Positions 1 through 7,370 of a DNA stretch of 11,642 bases are shown here, piece by piece; the first letter of the stretch is position 1, and every line of letters begins with the position of its first letter. A program made the translations under genes and the position numbers. The notes under the pieces are model-generated. The model saw only the letters and a list, made by a program, of their open reading frames with translations. It searched no databases and was not told where the DNA came from. Origin of the DNA: CALDCK01 sp050618055 (lineage in GTDB: Bacteria > Myxococcota_A > UBA9160 > SMWR01); NCBI GenBank assembly GCA_050618055.1, contig JBNLVK010000090.1, forward strand, positions 1-11,642, in the 5' to 3' direction.

Positions 1-629
1 TGCGCCAGCGCCTCCGCCAGCCGCGGCACCAGCGCGCCGTCGTAGACCCCGACGAGCTGGAGGCGAACGCCCAGCGGGTTCAGCAGCGGCCCCATGCAGT
101 TCATGATCGTGCGGATGCCCAGGGCCTGGCGCACCGGCGCCACGTGGCGCATGGCCGGGTGGGCGCGGCGCGCGAAGAACGGCGCGATCCCCACCTGCTC
201 GAGCAGGCGTGCCGCCTTCTCGACCGGGAGGTCGACGGCGATGCCCAGCGCCTCCAGCACGTCGATGCTGCCGGTCTTGCTGGAGGCGGCCCGGTTGCCG
301 TGCTTGGCCACCGGCACGCCGGCGCCGGCCACCACGAAGGCCGCCGTGGTCGAGATGTTGAAGGTGCCGGCGGCGTCGCCGCCGGTGCCGCAGGTGTCGA
401 CGGTGCGCGGATCCAGGCACGGCGCGGTCACCGCCGCCGCCCGCAGCGCGCGGGCCGCCGCCACGATCTCGCCGACGGTCTCGCCCTTGGTGCGAAGGGC
501 CACCAGCAGCGCGGTGATCGCCACCTCCGACGCCTCGCCGCGCATGATCTCGCCGAAGGCGCCCTCCAGCACCTCGGCCGGCACCTCCTCGCGCCGCGTC
601 GCCCGGTCGATCGCCTCCCGCAGGCTCAC
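1..629 (-). CDS. trpD: Anthranilate phosphoribosyltransferase, N-terminal 209 residues (gene continues past left edge)
   Basis: TrpD transfers phosphoribosyl from PRPP to anthranilate, the second step of tryptophan synthesis, in the cytoplasm. Translating the minus strand from 629 gives a continuous frame to the window edge. The glycine-rich PRPP-binding signature DTCGTGGD lies at residues 78-85, followed by FNISTTAAFVVAGAGVPVAKHGNRAAS-type sequence with KHGNR at 109-113 and SSKTGSIDVLEALG at 116-129. HPAMRHVAPVR and GPLLNP follow near the truncated end. All of these are hallmarks of the family. The helical N-terminal domain (about residues 1-65) is also present. The start is a GTG whose last two bases are the first two of the trpG stop (GTGA overlap), which points to translational coupling. 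The usual length is about 340 residues, so roughly 130 are outside the window. No in-frame stop or frameshift is seen. Confidence 0.96.
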   Translation of the reverse strand, partial: MSLREAIDRATRREEVPAEVLEGAFGEIMRGEASEVAITALLVALRTKGETVGEIVAAARALRAAAVTAPCLDPRTVDTCGTGGDAAGTFNISTTAAFVVAGAGVPVAKHGNRAASSKTGSIDVLEALGIAVDLPVEKAARLLEQVGIAPFFARRAHPAMRHVAPVRQALGIRTIMNCMGPLLNPLGVRLQLVGVYDGALVPRLAEALA

Positions 630-1213
630 GCCGCCAGCCCCCGGCAGCCTTCCAGGAAGTTCCGGAGCAGGTTCTTGCCCTCCCCCGTCATGATCGACTC
701 CGGGTGGAACTGCACGCCCTCGATGGGCAGCTCGCGGTGGCGCGCGCCCATGATCTCGCGGTCCGGCGTGCGGGCGGTCACCACCAGCTCAGCCGGCAGG
801 CTCGCCTCGTCCACCACCAGCGAGTGGTAGCGGGTCGCCTCGAGGGGCGAAGGCAGGCCGCGGAAGACGCCCTCCCCGTCGTGCTCGATCTTCGAGACCT
901 TGCCGTGCATGACCTGGCGCGCGCGCACGATGCGGCCGCCGAAGGCCTGGCCGATCGACTGGTGGCCCAGGCACACGCCCAGCAGCGGCACGCGACCCGC
1001 CGCGCAGGCGAGCACCACGTCGAGCGAGATGCCGGCGTCGGACGGCTCCCCCGGCCCCGGGCTGATCACCACGCCGTCGGGACGCGTGGCCAGCAGCGCC
1101 TCGGCGCTCACCGCGTCGTTGCGCACGACCTCCACCGCCGCGCCCAGCTCCGACAGGTACTGGACCAGGTTGTAGGTGAAGGAGTCGTAGTTGTCGATCA
1201 TGGCCACGCGCAT
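626..1213 (-). CDS. trpG: Anthranilate synthase component II, glutamine amidotransferase subunit
   Basis: This 195-residue protein is a free-standing class I glutamine amidotransferase that supplies ammonia to TrpE for anthranilate synthesis. The N-terminus MRVAMIDNYDSFTYNLVQYL is typical. The oxyanion/substrate loop SPGPG is at 51-55, the nucleophile is Cys81 in GVCLGHQ, and the other triad members are His170 and Glu172 in FHPES. The ATG start has a GAGG ribosome site 5 nt upstream, and that site overlaps the TGA stop of trpE, so the two are probably translated together. The stop overlaps the trpD GTG. The protein could also serve PabB (folate synthesis) as in bacteria with a shared amidotransferase, but the trpE-trpG-trpD order supports the tryptophan role. 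Length is normal for an unfused TrpG. Confidence 0.97.
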   Translation of the reverse strand: MRVAMIDNYDSFTYNLVQYLSELGAAVEVVRNDAVSAEALLATRPDGVVISPGPGEPSDAGISLDVVLACAAGRVPLLGVCLGHQSIGQAFGGRIVRARQVMHGKVSKIEHDGEGVFRGLPSPLEATRYHSLVVDEASLPAELVVTARTPDREIMGARHRELPIEGVQFHPESIMTGEGKNLLRNFLEGCRGLAA

Positions 1214-1220
1214 GACGCCC

Positions 1221-2708
1221 TCAGTCGGTGCCCTCCCGCGCCATGTCGATGGCCTCGATCAGCGCGCGCGCCTTGTTCACCGTCTCGTCGAACTCGGCCT
1301 GCGGGCTCGAGTCGGCGACGATGCCGGCGCCGCTGCGCAGGAAGATCTGCCCGTCCTTGACCAGCAGCGTGCGGATCGCGATGGCGGTGTCCATGTTGCC
1401 CGAGTAGTCGACGTAGCCGACGCAGCCGCCGTAGGGACCGCGTCGCAGGGTCTCCAGCTCGTCGATGATCTCCATGGCGCGCACCTTGGGCGCACCGGAG
1501 AGCGTGCCCGCCGGGAAGGTGGCCCGCAGCAGGTCGAGCCAGTCGAGCCCCTCGCGCAGCCGCGCCTGCACGTTCGAGACGATGTGCATGACGTGGGAGT
1601 AGCGCTCGACCACCGCGTACTCGTTCACGTTCACGCTGCCCACCTCGGCCACGCGACCCACGTCGTTGCGGCCCAGGTCGACCAGCATCAGGTGCTCGGC
1701 GCGCTCCTTCGGGTCGGCCAGCAGCTCGACCTCGAGCGCCCGATCCTCCTCCGGCGTGCGGCCGCGCGGGCGCGTGCCGGCGATCGGGCGCACGTCGACG
1801 TTGCCGTCCTCCAGGCGCACCAGGATCTCGGGCGAGCTGCCGATCAGCACCGGCCCCTCACAGCGCAGGTAGAACAGGTACGGGCTCGGGTTGATCACGC
1901 GCAGGTGGCGGTAGATGGAGAACGGGTCCACCTGGAGCGGGAGACGGAACTGCTGGGAGAGCACGATCTGGAAGGCGTCGCCCGCCTCGATGTACTCGAC
2001 CGCCCGCTTCACGATCTCGTGGTACGCCTCGCGGGTCATGCTGCGCTGCACGTCCATGGGCGCCCGCACCGGGGCCTTCGGCGGCTCGGCCGGCAGCGGC
2101 TGGCGCAGCGTGCGCACCACGCCCTCCAGGTCCGAGACGGCGGCCCGGTAGAGCGCCCCGGCGTCGTCGCCCGCGTCGACGTGCACGTGCCGCACGATGG
2201 AGGCCATCTTCCGCACGTTGTCGTAGACGACGATCGTCTCGGGCAGCACGAACCAGAGGTCGGGCATCCCGGCCTCGTCCGGGTTCGTGTCCGGAACGTC
2301 CTCGACGAAGCGCACCCAGTCGTAGCTGACCATGCCGACCGCCCCGCCCAGGAAGCGCGGCAGCGTATCGCCCTCGGGCGCCACCGGGTGCAGCCGGTCG
2401 AGCTTCGCGCGCAGGAACTCGAGCGGATCGCCCGACACGCTCACGCGCTCGGTTTCGCCGCCCTCCTCCCACTCGACGTCAGCGCCGCGGGCGCGGAAGA
2501 TGGCCCGCGCGCCGGTGCCGATGAAGCTGTAGCGGCCCCACTTCTCGCCGCCCTCCACCGACTCGAACAGGAAGCTGGTGCGGCCGTCGTCGAGCTTGCG
2601 GAACAGCGACAGCGGCGTGTCCATGTCCGCCAGCAGCTCTCGGACCACGGGCACGAGGTTGCCTCGGCGCGCGTGCTCCTCGAACACTTCCTGGGACGGG
2701 CGAAGCAA
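1221..2708 (-). CDS. trpE: Anthranilate synthase component I
   Basis: TrpE converts chorismate plus ammonia to anthranilate, the committed step of tryptophan synthesis, with TrpG as partner. The protein is 495 residues, normal for the family. The N-terminal domain carries FLFES at 46-50, the counterpart of the LLES tryptophan feedback site, and NPSPY at 273-277, also part of the allosteric pocket. The chorismate-binding domain shows PIAGTRPRG at 308-316, LMLVDLGRND at 340-349, SHVMH at 371-375, GTLSGAPKVRAME at 401-413 and GAGIVADS at 460-467. These features favour TrpE over PabB. The start is TTG: the reading frame fits the family N-terminus (EEHARRGNLVPV at 11-21) and a GAGG site sits 6 nt upstream. 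The first internal ATG (residue 29) would delete conserved sequence. trpG follows after 7 nt. Confidence 0.96.
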   Translation of the reverse strand: MLRPSQEVFEEHARRGNLVPVVRELLADMDTPLSLFRKLDDGRTSFLFESVEGGEKWGRYSFIGTGARAIFRARGADVEWEEGGETERVSVSGDPLEFLRAKLDRLHPVAPEGDTLPRFLGGAVGMVSYDWVRFVEDVPDTNPDEAGMPDLWFVLPETIVVYDNVRKMASIVRHVHVDAGDDAGALYRAAVSDLEGVVRTLRQPLPAEPPKAPVRAPMDVQRSMTREAYHEIVKRAVEYIEAGDAFQIVLSQQFRLPLQVDPFSIYRHLRVINPSPYLFYLRCEGPVLIGSSPEILVRLEDGNVDVRPIAGTRPRGRTPEEDRALEVELLADPKERAEHLMLVDLGRNDVGRVAEVGSVNVNEYAVVERYSHVMHIVSNVQARLREGLDWLDLLRATFPAGTLSGAPKVRAMEIIDELETLRRGPYGGCVGYVDYSGNMDTAIAIRTLLVKDGQIFLRSGAGIVADSSPQAEFDETVNKARALIEAIDMAREGTD

Positions 2709-2836
2709 GGGGTGCCTCGGGCGCGGCGTGATCGGACGGCGCCGCGGGTGGGGGTCGGATCAGGCGTCCGGCGGGAAGAACCTCCGCCGATCCGAACGGT
2801 AGTCAAACGGCATCTCGGCCGTCAACCGAGGCTCGG
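2709..2836 (-). promoter_or_regulatory. trpE upstream region: weak promoter candidate and hairpin, no Trp-codon leader
   Basis: This is the 128-bp gap between lptD and trpE. On the minus strand there is a TTGACG (2820-2825) and, 18 bp further on, TACCGT (2796-2801), a weak sigma-70-like pair. A 7-bp GC stem (2722-2728 with 2740-2746, 11-nt loop) ends 3 nt before the trpE ribosome site and could influence initiation. The minus strand of the gap contains no TGG in any frame, so a classical tryptophan-rich attenuator peptide is absent. There is also no T-run that would make the hairpin an intrinsic terminator. The promoter is a guess from sequence resemblance; the lack of TGG is directly visible. 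Confidence 0.3.
2715..2718 (-). promoter_or_regulatory. Ribosome binding site deciding the TTG start of trpE
   Basis: The minus strand reads GAGG, then 6 nt, then TTG. No ATG or GTG is suitably placed, and the protein aligns with the family from this point, so the site supports a TTG start. Confidence 0.6.
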
Positions 2837-5239
2837 CTACCAGTCGAGCAGGCCGCCGCGGTTCGGGTCCTGGTCCTTCCCCAGACCCACGATCCGGTAC
2901 AGCGCCTTGACCTCCACGCCGCGGGCCCGGTCCTCGGAGAACTCCAGGCCCAGGGCCCAGCAGCCGCACTTGGACAGGTACTCGATGATGCCCTTGTTGG
3001 CGATCAGGCGGCTGGTCTCGAAGGAGTAGGCCATGCGGTAGGAGGCGGTCCAGAACGGCGTGAGGGCGAGGCGCAGGTTGGTCGACAGCTCGTCCACCCG
3101 CCGCTCGTCGCGCACGTCGTCGAAGCGGTCGCCGGTGCCGAAGTCCTCGAAGACGTCCGGGATGTCGCGGATGTAGCGGTAGGTGGTGTTGATCCGGTGG
3201 CCGTGGCGGTGGCTCCAGCTCCAGTCGGCCATGCCCTCGCGGATGAACTTGGGGCCGTCGGGCGCCGTTCCCAGGTGGAAGCGCAGGTCACCGAGCCACC
3301 AGGGCGTCACCCTCCCGTCGACCACCACGTTGCCGAACTGGCCCTCCTCCAGGTCGTAGAGGCCCAGCAGCGTGACGTCGGCGCGCAGCACCTGCGGCTC
3401 GTCCTCCTCGCCTTCGCCGAACAGGCGCTGGGTCACGCCGAACGTCACCTGGTGGGCGCGGTCGATGCGGTCGGCGCTGTCGAGGACCACGTTGTCCAGG
3501 TCGAGGCTGCGCAGTCGCTCCTGGGGCACCGCCGTCTCGGGCACGAACAGGGGCTTGCGCGACTGGGCGGTCGGCGCCACGTAGGCCCAGCCCACGAACG
3601 GCTCGACCACGTGCACCACGTCGTTGTCGAAGCGGCGGCGCAGGCGGCTGCGCGCGTCGGCGCGGCCGGTCAGCAGGCCGCGCGAGTCGCCGCCGTGGAT
3701 GTGGGTGCTGTAGAGGGTCTGGTGCCAGCCCACCTCGGGGAAGATCTCGGCGAAGCGCCCCAGCCGGAACGGCGCCGCCACCCGGGGGTGCAGGATGGCG
3801 CGGTGCCCCGAGTCGGTCAGCGGCTCGCCCTCCTGGAAGAAGCCGTCGCGCTCGGTGCCGCCCGGGTTGGTCGCCGCATTGAAGTTGTCGCCGTAGGGAT
3901 CGGGACCGTCGTTCGGGTTGCGCTCGATCTCGTCGGCGTTCGACACGCCGTCGATGCCCGTATCGCGGAAGCCCTCGACGCCGATCTGGCTGTCCGCCCG
4001 GTCGAGGGCGCTGAACCAGGTGTACTGGGTGTCGAGCGAGGGGCGCAGCAGGGGGATGCCCGGGATCCCGCCGGCCAGCCCGTCGACCTCGACGTGGGGC
4101 CAGCGCTGGAGCAGCACGCGGTCGCGGTCGATGTCGTCCGGGTTCTGGAGGTCGTCGGCGAACCACAGCGACGCCACCCCGCCGAAGCGGTCGGTCCGGC
4201 CGAGCCCGGCCGACAGCGAGGTGATCGACTGCAGGTAGCGGTCGGCCCGCGAGCCGGACAGCTCGTCGAAGTCCAGCGGCACGTCGTTGTCGGAGGCGAA
4301 GGCGTAGTCGGCCTGGTAGCGGACGTCCCAGGGCAGGTACCACTCGTGCTCGCCGGAGGTGAGCCAGCGGTCGGCGCTGTAGGGCTCCTTCTTCGAGTGG
4401 GGGTCGATCTCCTCGTCGTGGCCGTAGGCGGCCACCGCGGTGCCCTCCGACTCCTCGCCGAACACGTACTCGAGCTCGCCGGATCCCTTGAAGCCCCGCT
4501 TGGTCGTGTACTGGGGCGTGAGGGTGAGGTTCACCTGCTCGTGGACGGCCCAGAAGAACGGCAGCCCGGCGCCGAAGCCGTCGCGGCTGGCCACGTGGAG
4601 CTCGGGGAACAGGAAGCCGGTCTGCCGCTCGGTCTTGATCGGGTAGATCATCCAGGGAAGCCAGGCGACCGGCAGCCCCAGCACCTCGATGGTCGCGTCG
4701 CGGACCGTGCCGTAGCCCCCCACCTCGACCTCCGCCTCCTTGGCGCGGATGCGCCAGGGCTCGGTGGCGTCCTCGTCCGGACAGCGGCAGGTGGTGAAGA
4801 CGCCGTTCTTGAAGGTGTAGGTGTTCTCGCCGGTCTTCTGGATCTCGCTGCCCCAGGTGCGGAAGCGGCTCTCGGGCGAGTCGAGGCGACCCTCGCGGAT
4901 CACCCCCTCCAGTGTCTCGACGTTGAAGTCGACGAAGTCGGCGCGCAGCACGTCGGTGCCCTCGACCAGCTCCACGTTGCCGCTGGCCACGCCGGCGCCG
5001 GTGTCCGGGTTGAACGCGATCCAGTCGGCCGACAGCGTCCGCTCGCCCTGGACGATCACCACGTTGCCGCGGGCGATGTAGACCTCGCGCTGGCTCTCGT
5101 ACTCGAGCTGGTCGGCGGTCAGCGTGACCGGGTGCTCGCGCGACACCTCGAAGTCGATGCCGAAGTCCTGGGCCGCGGCGACGGCGGACAGCAGGGCCGG
5201 AAGCAGTCCCGCGACGAGCACTCGAGCGGCGCGCAGCAT
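2837..5239 (-). CDS. lptD: LPS-assembly protein LptD (OstA/Imp), outer-membrane lipopolysaccharide translocon
   Basis: LptD is the 26-strand outer-membrane barrel that, with the LptE lipoprotein, inserts lipopolysaccharide into the outer leaflet. The 800-residue product starts with a signal peptide (residues 1-23, ending AVAAA before QDF). Next comes an OstA/LptA beta-taco domain (about 37-150, VTLTADQLEYESQREVYIARG-type sequence with repeated GNV motifs). The barrel domain then runs from about 170 to the end, starting with the family-typical GLPVAWLPWMIYPIKTERQTGFLFP region. There are exactly four cysteines: C151 and C153 (TTCRCPDED) at the periplasmic-domain/barrel boundary and C758 and C760 (KCGCWAL) near the C-terminus. 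E. coli LptD has C31, C173 and the adjacent pair C724-C725. Residues 425-477 form an Asp/Glu/Asn/Gly-rich insertion, probably an extracellular loop. The protein ends in Trp. The ATG start has no strong ribosome site; the Crp-family gene ends 29 bp upstream. Confidence 0.93.
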   Translation of the reverse strand: MLRAARVLVAGLLPALLSAVAAAQDFGIDFEVSREHPVTLTADQLEYESQREVYIARGNVVIVQGERTLSADWIAFNPDTGAGVASGNVELVEGTDVLRADFVDFNVETLEGVIREGRLDSPESRFRTWGSEIQKTGENTYTFKNGVFTTCRCPDEDATEPWRIRAKEAEVEVGGYGTVRDATIEVLGLPVAWLPWMIYPIKTERQTGFLFPELHVASRDGFGAGLPFFWAVHEQVNLTLTPQYTTKRGFKGSGELEYVFGEESEGTAVAAYGHDEEIDPHSKKEPYSADRWLTSGEHEWYLPWDVRYQADYAFASDNDVPLDFDELSGSRADRYLQSITSLSAGLGRTDRFGGVASLWFADDLQNPDDIDRDRVLLQRWPHVEVDGLAGGIPGIPLLRPSLDTQYTWFSALDRADSQIGVEGFRDTGIDGVSNADEIERNPNDGPDPYGDNFNAATNPGGTERDGFFQEGEPLTDSGHRAILHPRVAAPFRLGRFAEIFPEVGWHQTLYSTHIHGGDSRGLLTGRADARSRLRRRFDNDVVHVVEPFVGWAYVAPTAQSRKPLFVPETAVPQERLRSLDLDNVVLDSADRIDRAHQVTFGVTQRLFGEGEEDEPQVLRADVTLLGLYDLEEGQFGNVVVDGRVTPWWLGDLRFHLGTAPDGPKFIREGMADWSWSHRHGHRINTTYRYIRDIPDVFEDFGTGDRFDDVRDERRVDELSTNLRLALTPFWTASYRMAYSFETSRLIANKGIIEYLSKCGCWALGLEFSEDRARGVEVKALYRIVGLGKDQDPNRGGLLDW

Positions 5240-5268
5240 CGGTGCCGCACGCTAGCAGATGGCGGACC

Positions 5269-5889
5269 TCAGTCGGCGTCCAGGCAGGCCGACAGGGCCT
5301 CCCGGTCCGGGACCATCAGCACGTCCTCGACCAGCTGCACGAGCTTGCGCTCGAAGAGCTGGTGGAGCGCGCGGTGCGCCTCGAACATGGAGAGCCCGGC
5401 GAAGGCCGCCAGCTCCTTGAGCTTGGCCCCCACCCGCAGCCCGGCGCCCTCGGGCTCGCCGTGGCGGACCAGGGCCCGCACGATCGGCCGCAGCAGGTCG
5501 TCGGCGCCCAGCAGGGCCAGCCGCCGCTCGGCCTCGATCAGCCGCGAGACCAGCACGCGGATCATGCGGATCGCGATCTCCGGCTGGTCCATGCACATGC
5601 CCTCGAGCGTCTCCCGGTCCAGGGCGATCACCCGGGTGGTGCTGACCGCCACGGCGCGGGAGGAGCGCGGCCCGCCCATCACCAGCCCCAGCTCGCCGAA
5701 GAAGTCGCCGGCGCCCAGGCGCGCCACCACCCGCTCCTGCTGGGGCGTCTCGCGCACCAGCTCGACCTCGCCGGACTGGATCACGTAGAAGTGGTCGCCG
5801 GGGTCGCCCTCGTCGAACACGATCTCCCCGGGCGACAGCGTCCGCTGATAGCTCCGCCGAACCCGGATGTTGGTGTCGTCGCCGGCCAC
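5269..5889 (-). CDS. Crp/Fnr-family transcriptional regulator with cyclic-nucleotide-binding domain
   Basis: This is a cytoplasmic DNA-binding regulator of 206 residues from the preferred start. The cNMP-binding beta-roll spans about residues 15-95: SPGEIVFDEGDPGDHFYVIQ at 19-38 and a phosphate-binding cassette FGELGLVMGGPRSSRAV at 64-80. In that cassette Gly65, Glu66, Arg75 and Ser76 correspond to the nucleotide contacts of E. coli CRP. A dimer helix follows (about 100-128), then a winged helix-turn-helix (about 155-195, LKELAAFAGLSMFEAHRALHQL). No FNR-type cysteine cluster is present. The recognition helix has MFEAHR where E. coli CRP has RETVGR, so the usual Arg-Glu base contacts are missing and DNA specificity probably differs. 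I chose the GTG at 5889 because GAGG lies 5 nt upstream. Another in-frame GTG at 5916 would add nine residues but has no ribosome site. Targets are unknown; lptD lies 29 bp downstream and may be cotranscribed. Confidence 0.9.
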   Translation of the reverse strand: MAGDDTNIRVRRSYQRTLSPGEIVFDEGDPGDHFYVIQSGEVELVRETPQQERVVARLGAGDFFGELGLVMGGPRSSRAVAVSTTRVIALDRETLEGMCMDQPEIAIRMIRVLVSRLIEAERRLALLGADDLLRPIVRALVRHGEPEGAGLRVGAKLKELAAFAGLSMFEAHRALHQLFERKLVQLVEDVLMVPDREALSACLDAD

Positions 5890-5894
5890 GCCTA

Positions 5895-5898
5895 CCTC
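5895..5898 (-). promoter_or_regulatory. Ribosome binding site deciding the start of the Crp-family gene
   Basis: The minus strand reads GAGG, 5 nt, GTG. This favours the GTG at 5889 over the in-frame GTG at 5916, which has no comparable site. Confidence 0.55.
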
Positions 5899-5956
5899 GG
5901 GAGAACAGGTCCCCACAGGGGTCTTCGACGCGCCGCGCGACCCGCTTTAGCCCGCC

Positions 5957-6511
5957 CTAGCCGGCCTCGGCGGCGGGCGGGTCGACCACCGCCGCCACCT
6001 GCTCCTCCAGCTCCTGGAGCGTGGTCAGGCCGACGTGGACCGAGTGGATCGCCCCGGCCGGGGTCACGATCACCAGGGCCGGGAAGCCCAGCGCCCCGAA
6101 GCGGCGGGCCAGGTCCTCGTCGGCGCCGGTGAGCACCGGGTACTCGGCGACCGCGTCGTTGTCCGTGGCCCACTCGCGGATCTCCTCGATGCTGGCGCCG
6201 CCCACCTCGACGCCCAGCACCTGGTACTCGCCGCTGTCCTTGTGGCGCTTCCAGAAGGCGTTCAGCTCGGTGGGCTGGAACACGCAGGGCGGGCACCAGG
6301 TGGCCCAGAAGTCGATGATCACCGTCCGGCCGCGCAGCTCCGAGAGCTGGAAGGGGCGCCCCTCCAGGTCGGTGTAGGCGAAGTCGGGCGCCATGGCGAG
6401 GCCGCCGTCCGCTGCGGACGACTCGCCCTCGATGCCCCCGGCGCCGTCGCTGCAGCCGGTGAACGAGACCAGCCACAGCGCCGTCATCAGGCCCAGAAAC
6501 CGCGGAATCAC
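5957..6511 (-). CDS. TlpA/ResA-like thiol-disulfide oxidoreductase, probable lipoprotein
   Basis: This is an envelope thioredoxin of 184 residues. The N-terminus MIPRFLGLMTALWLVSFTGC is a signal sequence ending at Cys20 in FTGC, an acceptable but not ideal lipobox (Phe at -3), so it is probably lipid-anchored. A low-complexity linker (21-40) leads to a thioredoxin-fold domain with the redox motif WCPPC (Cys73, Cys76), preceded by FWAT, and the cis-proline loop GFPAL (Pro144). These are standard for the TlpA/ResA/AhpC-TSA group. It probably reduces periplasmic disulfides, for example in cytochrome c maturation or other envelope proteins; the exact substrate is not visible. The GTG start overlaps the ccdA stop (GTGA), so it is translationally coupled to its likely electron donor. 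A much longer open frame running upstream across ccdA is an artefact of high GC. Confidence 0.93.
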   Translation of the reverse strand: MIPRFLGLMTALWLVSFTGCSDGAGGIEGESSAADGGLAMAPDFAYTDLEGRPFQLSELRGRTVIIDFWATWCPPCVFQPTELNAFWKRHKDSGEYQVLGVEVGGASIEEIREWATDNDAVAEYPVLTGADEDLARRFGALGFPALVIVTPAGAIHSVHVGLTTLQELEEQVAAVVDPPAAEAG

Positions 6512-7287
6512 TCGAGTGCCCTCTCTGCTGCGTTGATGAAGTCTGCCATGAAGCTGAACTGGCGGTTGAAGACGGTGAACTGGTCGGTGACCAGCAGCAG
6601 GCCCACGCCCACCAGGATCGCCCCCGAGGCGATCTCCAGCTTGCGGAAGTGGAAGCGGATGCGCCGGAAGCCGCGGAAGAAGGCTTCGATGCTCCAGCCC
6701 GCCGCCAGGAACGGGACCGCCAGGCCCGCCGAGTACACGGCCAGCAGGCCGACCCCCTGGAGCACCGTCTCCCGGTGGCCGGCGACGGTCAGGATGGTCG
6801 CCAGGATGGGCCCGATGCACGGCGACCAGCCGAGCGCGAAGCCGGCGCCCACCACGAAGGTGGAGACGAAGCTGCGCTGGTGGAGCCTGAAGGTGAAGCG
6901 GGTGTCGCGGTAGAGGAGCTTGATCGGCGAGAGGCCGGTCATGTGCAGGCCGAGCAGCACGATCACCGCGCCGGCGATCTGGCTCACGCCGAACTGCACC
7001 CCGAACACGTCGGCCCGCCAGGTGCGCAGCACCTGGCCGACGGCCACCGCGCCGATCCCCATCACGATGAACACCGCGGAGAAGCCCAGCACGAAACCCA
7101 GGCAGGCGCGCAGCACGCGCCGGCGCAGCTGGTGGTCGTGCTCGTGCGCCCCTTCCTGCATCTCCTCCACAGAGATGCCGGAGATCAGCGACAGGTACGC
7201 GGGCAGCAGCGGCAGGACGCACGGCGAGAGCACCGAGAGCAGGCCGGCCGCGAAGGCCAGCACGAAGTCGGGGGTCGCAGACGGCAT
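6508..7287 (-). CDS. ccdA: Cytochrome c biogenesis protein CcdA, transmembrane thiol electron carrier
   Basis: CcdA is an inner-membrane protein that passes electrons from cytoplasmic thioredoxin to periplasmic thioredoxin-like proteins. The 259-residue product is largely hydrophobic, with about six membrane segments and an internal duplication. The two redox cysteines sit in the paired family motifs: SVLSPCVLPLLPAYLS (Cys23) and GWSPCIGPILATIL (Cys157). Each is flanked by the conserved prolines. The loop after the first helix contains a short His-rich patch, HEHDH (48-52). The ATG start fits the family N-terminus, but no clear ribosome site precedes it. The tlpA-like gene overlaps its 3' end by 4 bp, which makes a two-gene redox unit. 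The symbol names the family; a role in cytochrome c maturation is inferred, since no heme-handling gene is in the window. Confidence 0.94.
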   Translation of the reverse strand: MPSATPDFVLAFAAGLLSVLSPCVLPLLPAYLSLISGISVEEMQEGAHEHDHQLRRRVLRACLGFVLGFSAVFIVMGIGAVAVGQVLRTWRADVFGVQFGVSQIAGAVIVLLGLHMTGLSPIKLLYRDTRFTFRLHQRSFVSTFVVGAGFALGWSPCIGPILATILTVAGHRETVLQGVGLLAVYSAGLAVPFLAAGWSIEAFFRGFRRIRFHFRKLEIASGAILVGVGLLLVTDQFTVFNRQFSFMADFINAAERALE

Positions 7288-7370
7288 CCGGCAGGAGCAT
7301 CGCGACTCGCCAAGGGGCGTGCCACCACAGCGGCGGCGTCACCCCGAGGGGCGGTCGCCCGGGCTGCGCG

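Noticed and set aside
2760..2813. 17-codon ORF (MPFDYRSDRRRFFPPDA) upstream of trpE as a leader peptide
   Set aside because: It has no Trp codon and no ribosome site, and its start lies upstream of the only promoter-like -10 candidate, so it is not supported as an attenuator peptide.
1191..3029. 612-codon plus-strand open frame antisense to trpE
   Set aside because: The product is a His/Arg/Val-rich low-complexity translation opposite an intact TrpE with all signature motifs.
3197..5788. 863-codon plus-strand open frame antisense to lptD and the Crp-family gene
   Set aside because: It is a GC-driven shadow: the composition is Val/Ala/Gly/Arg/His-rich without domains, while the opposite strand encodes clear LptD and Crp motifs.
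5957..7342. 461-residue reading of the TlpA-like gene extended upstream over ccdA
   Set aside because: The first 277 residues are an out-of-frame translation of ccdA. The GTG at 6511 with a signal sequence gives the real protein.
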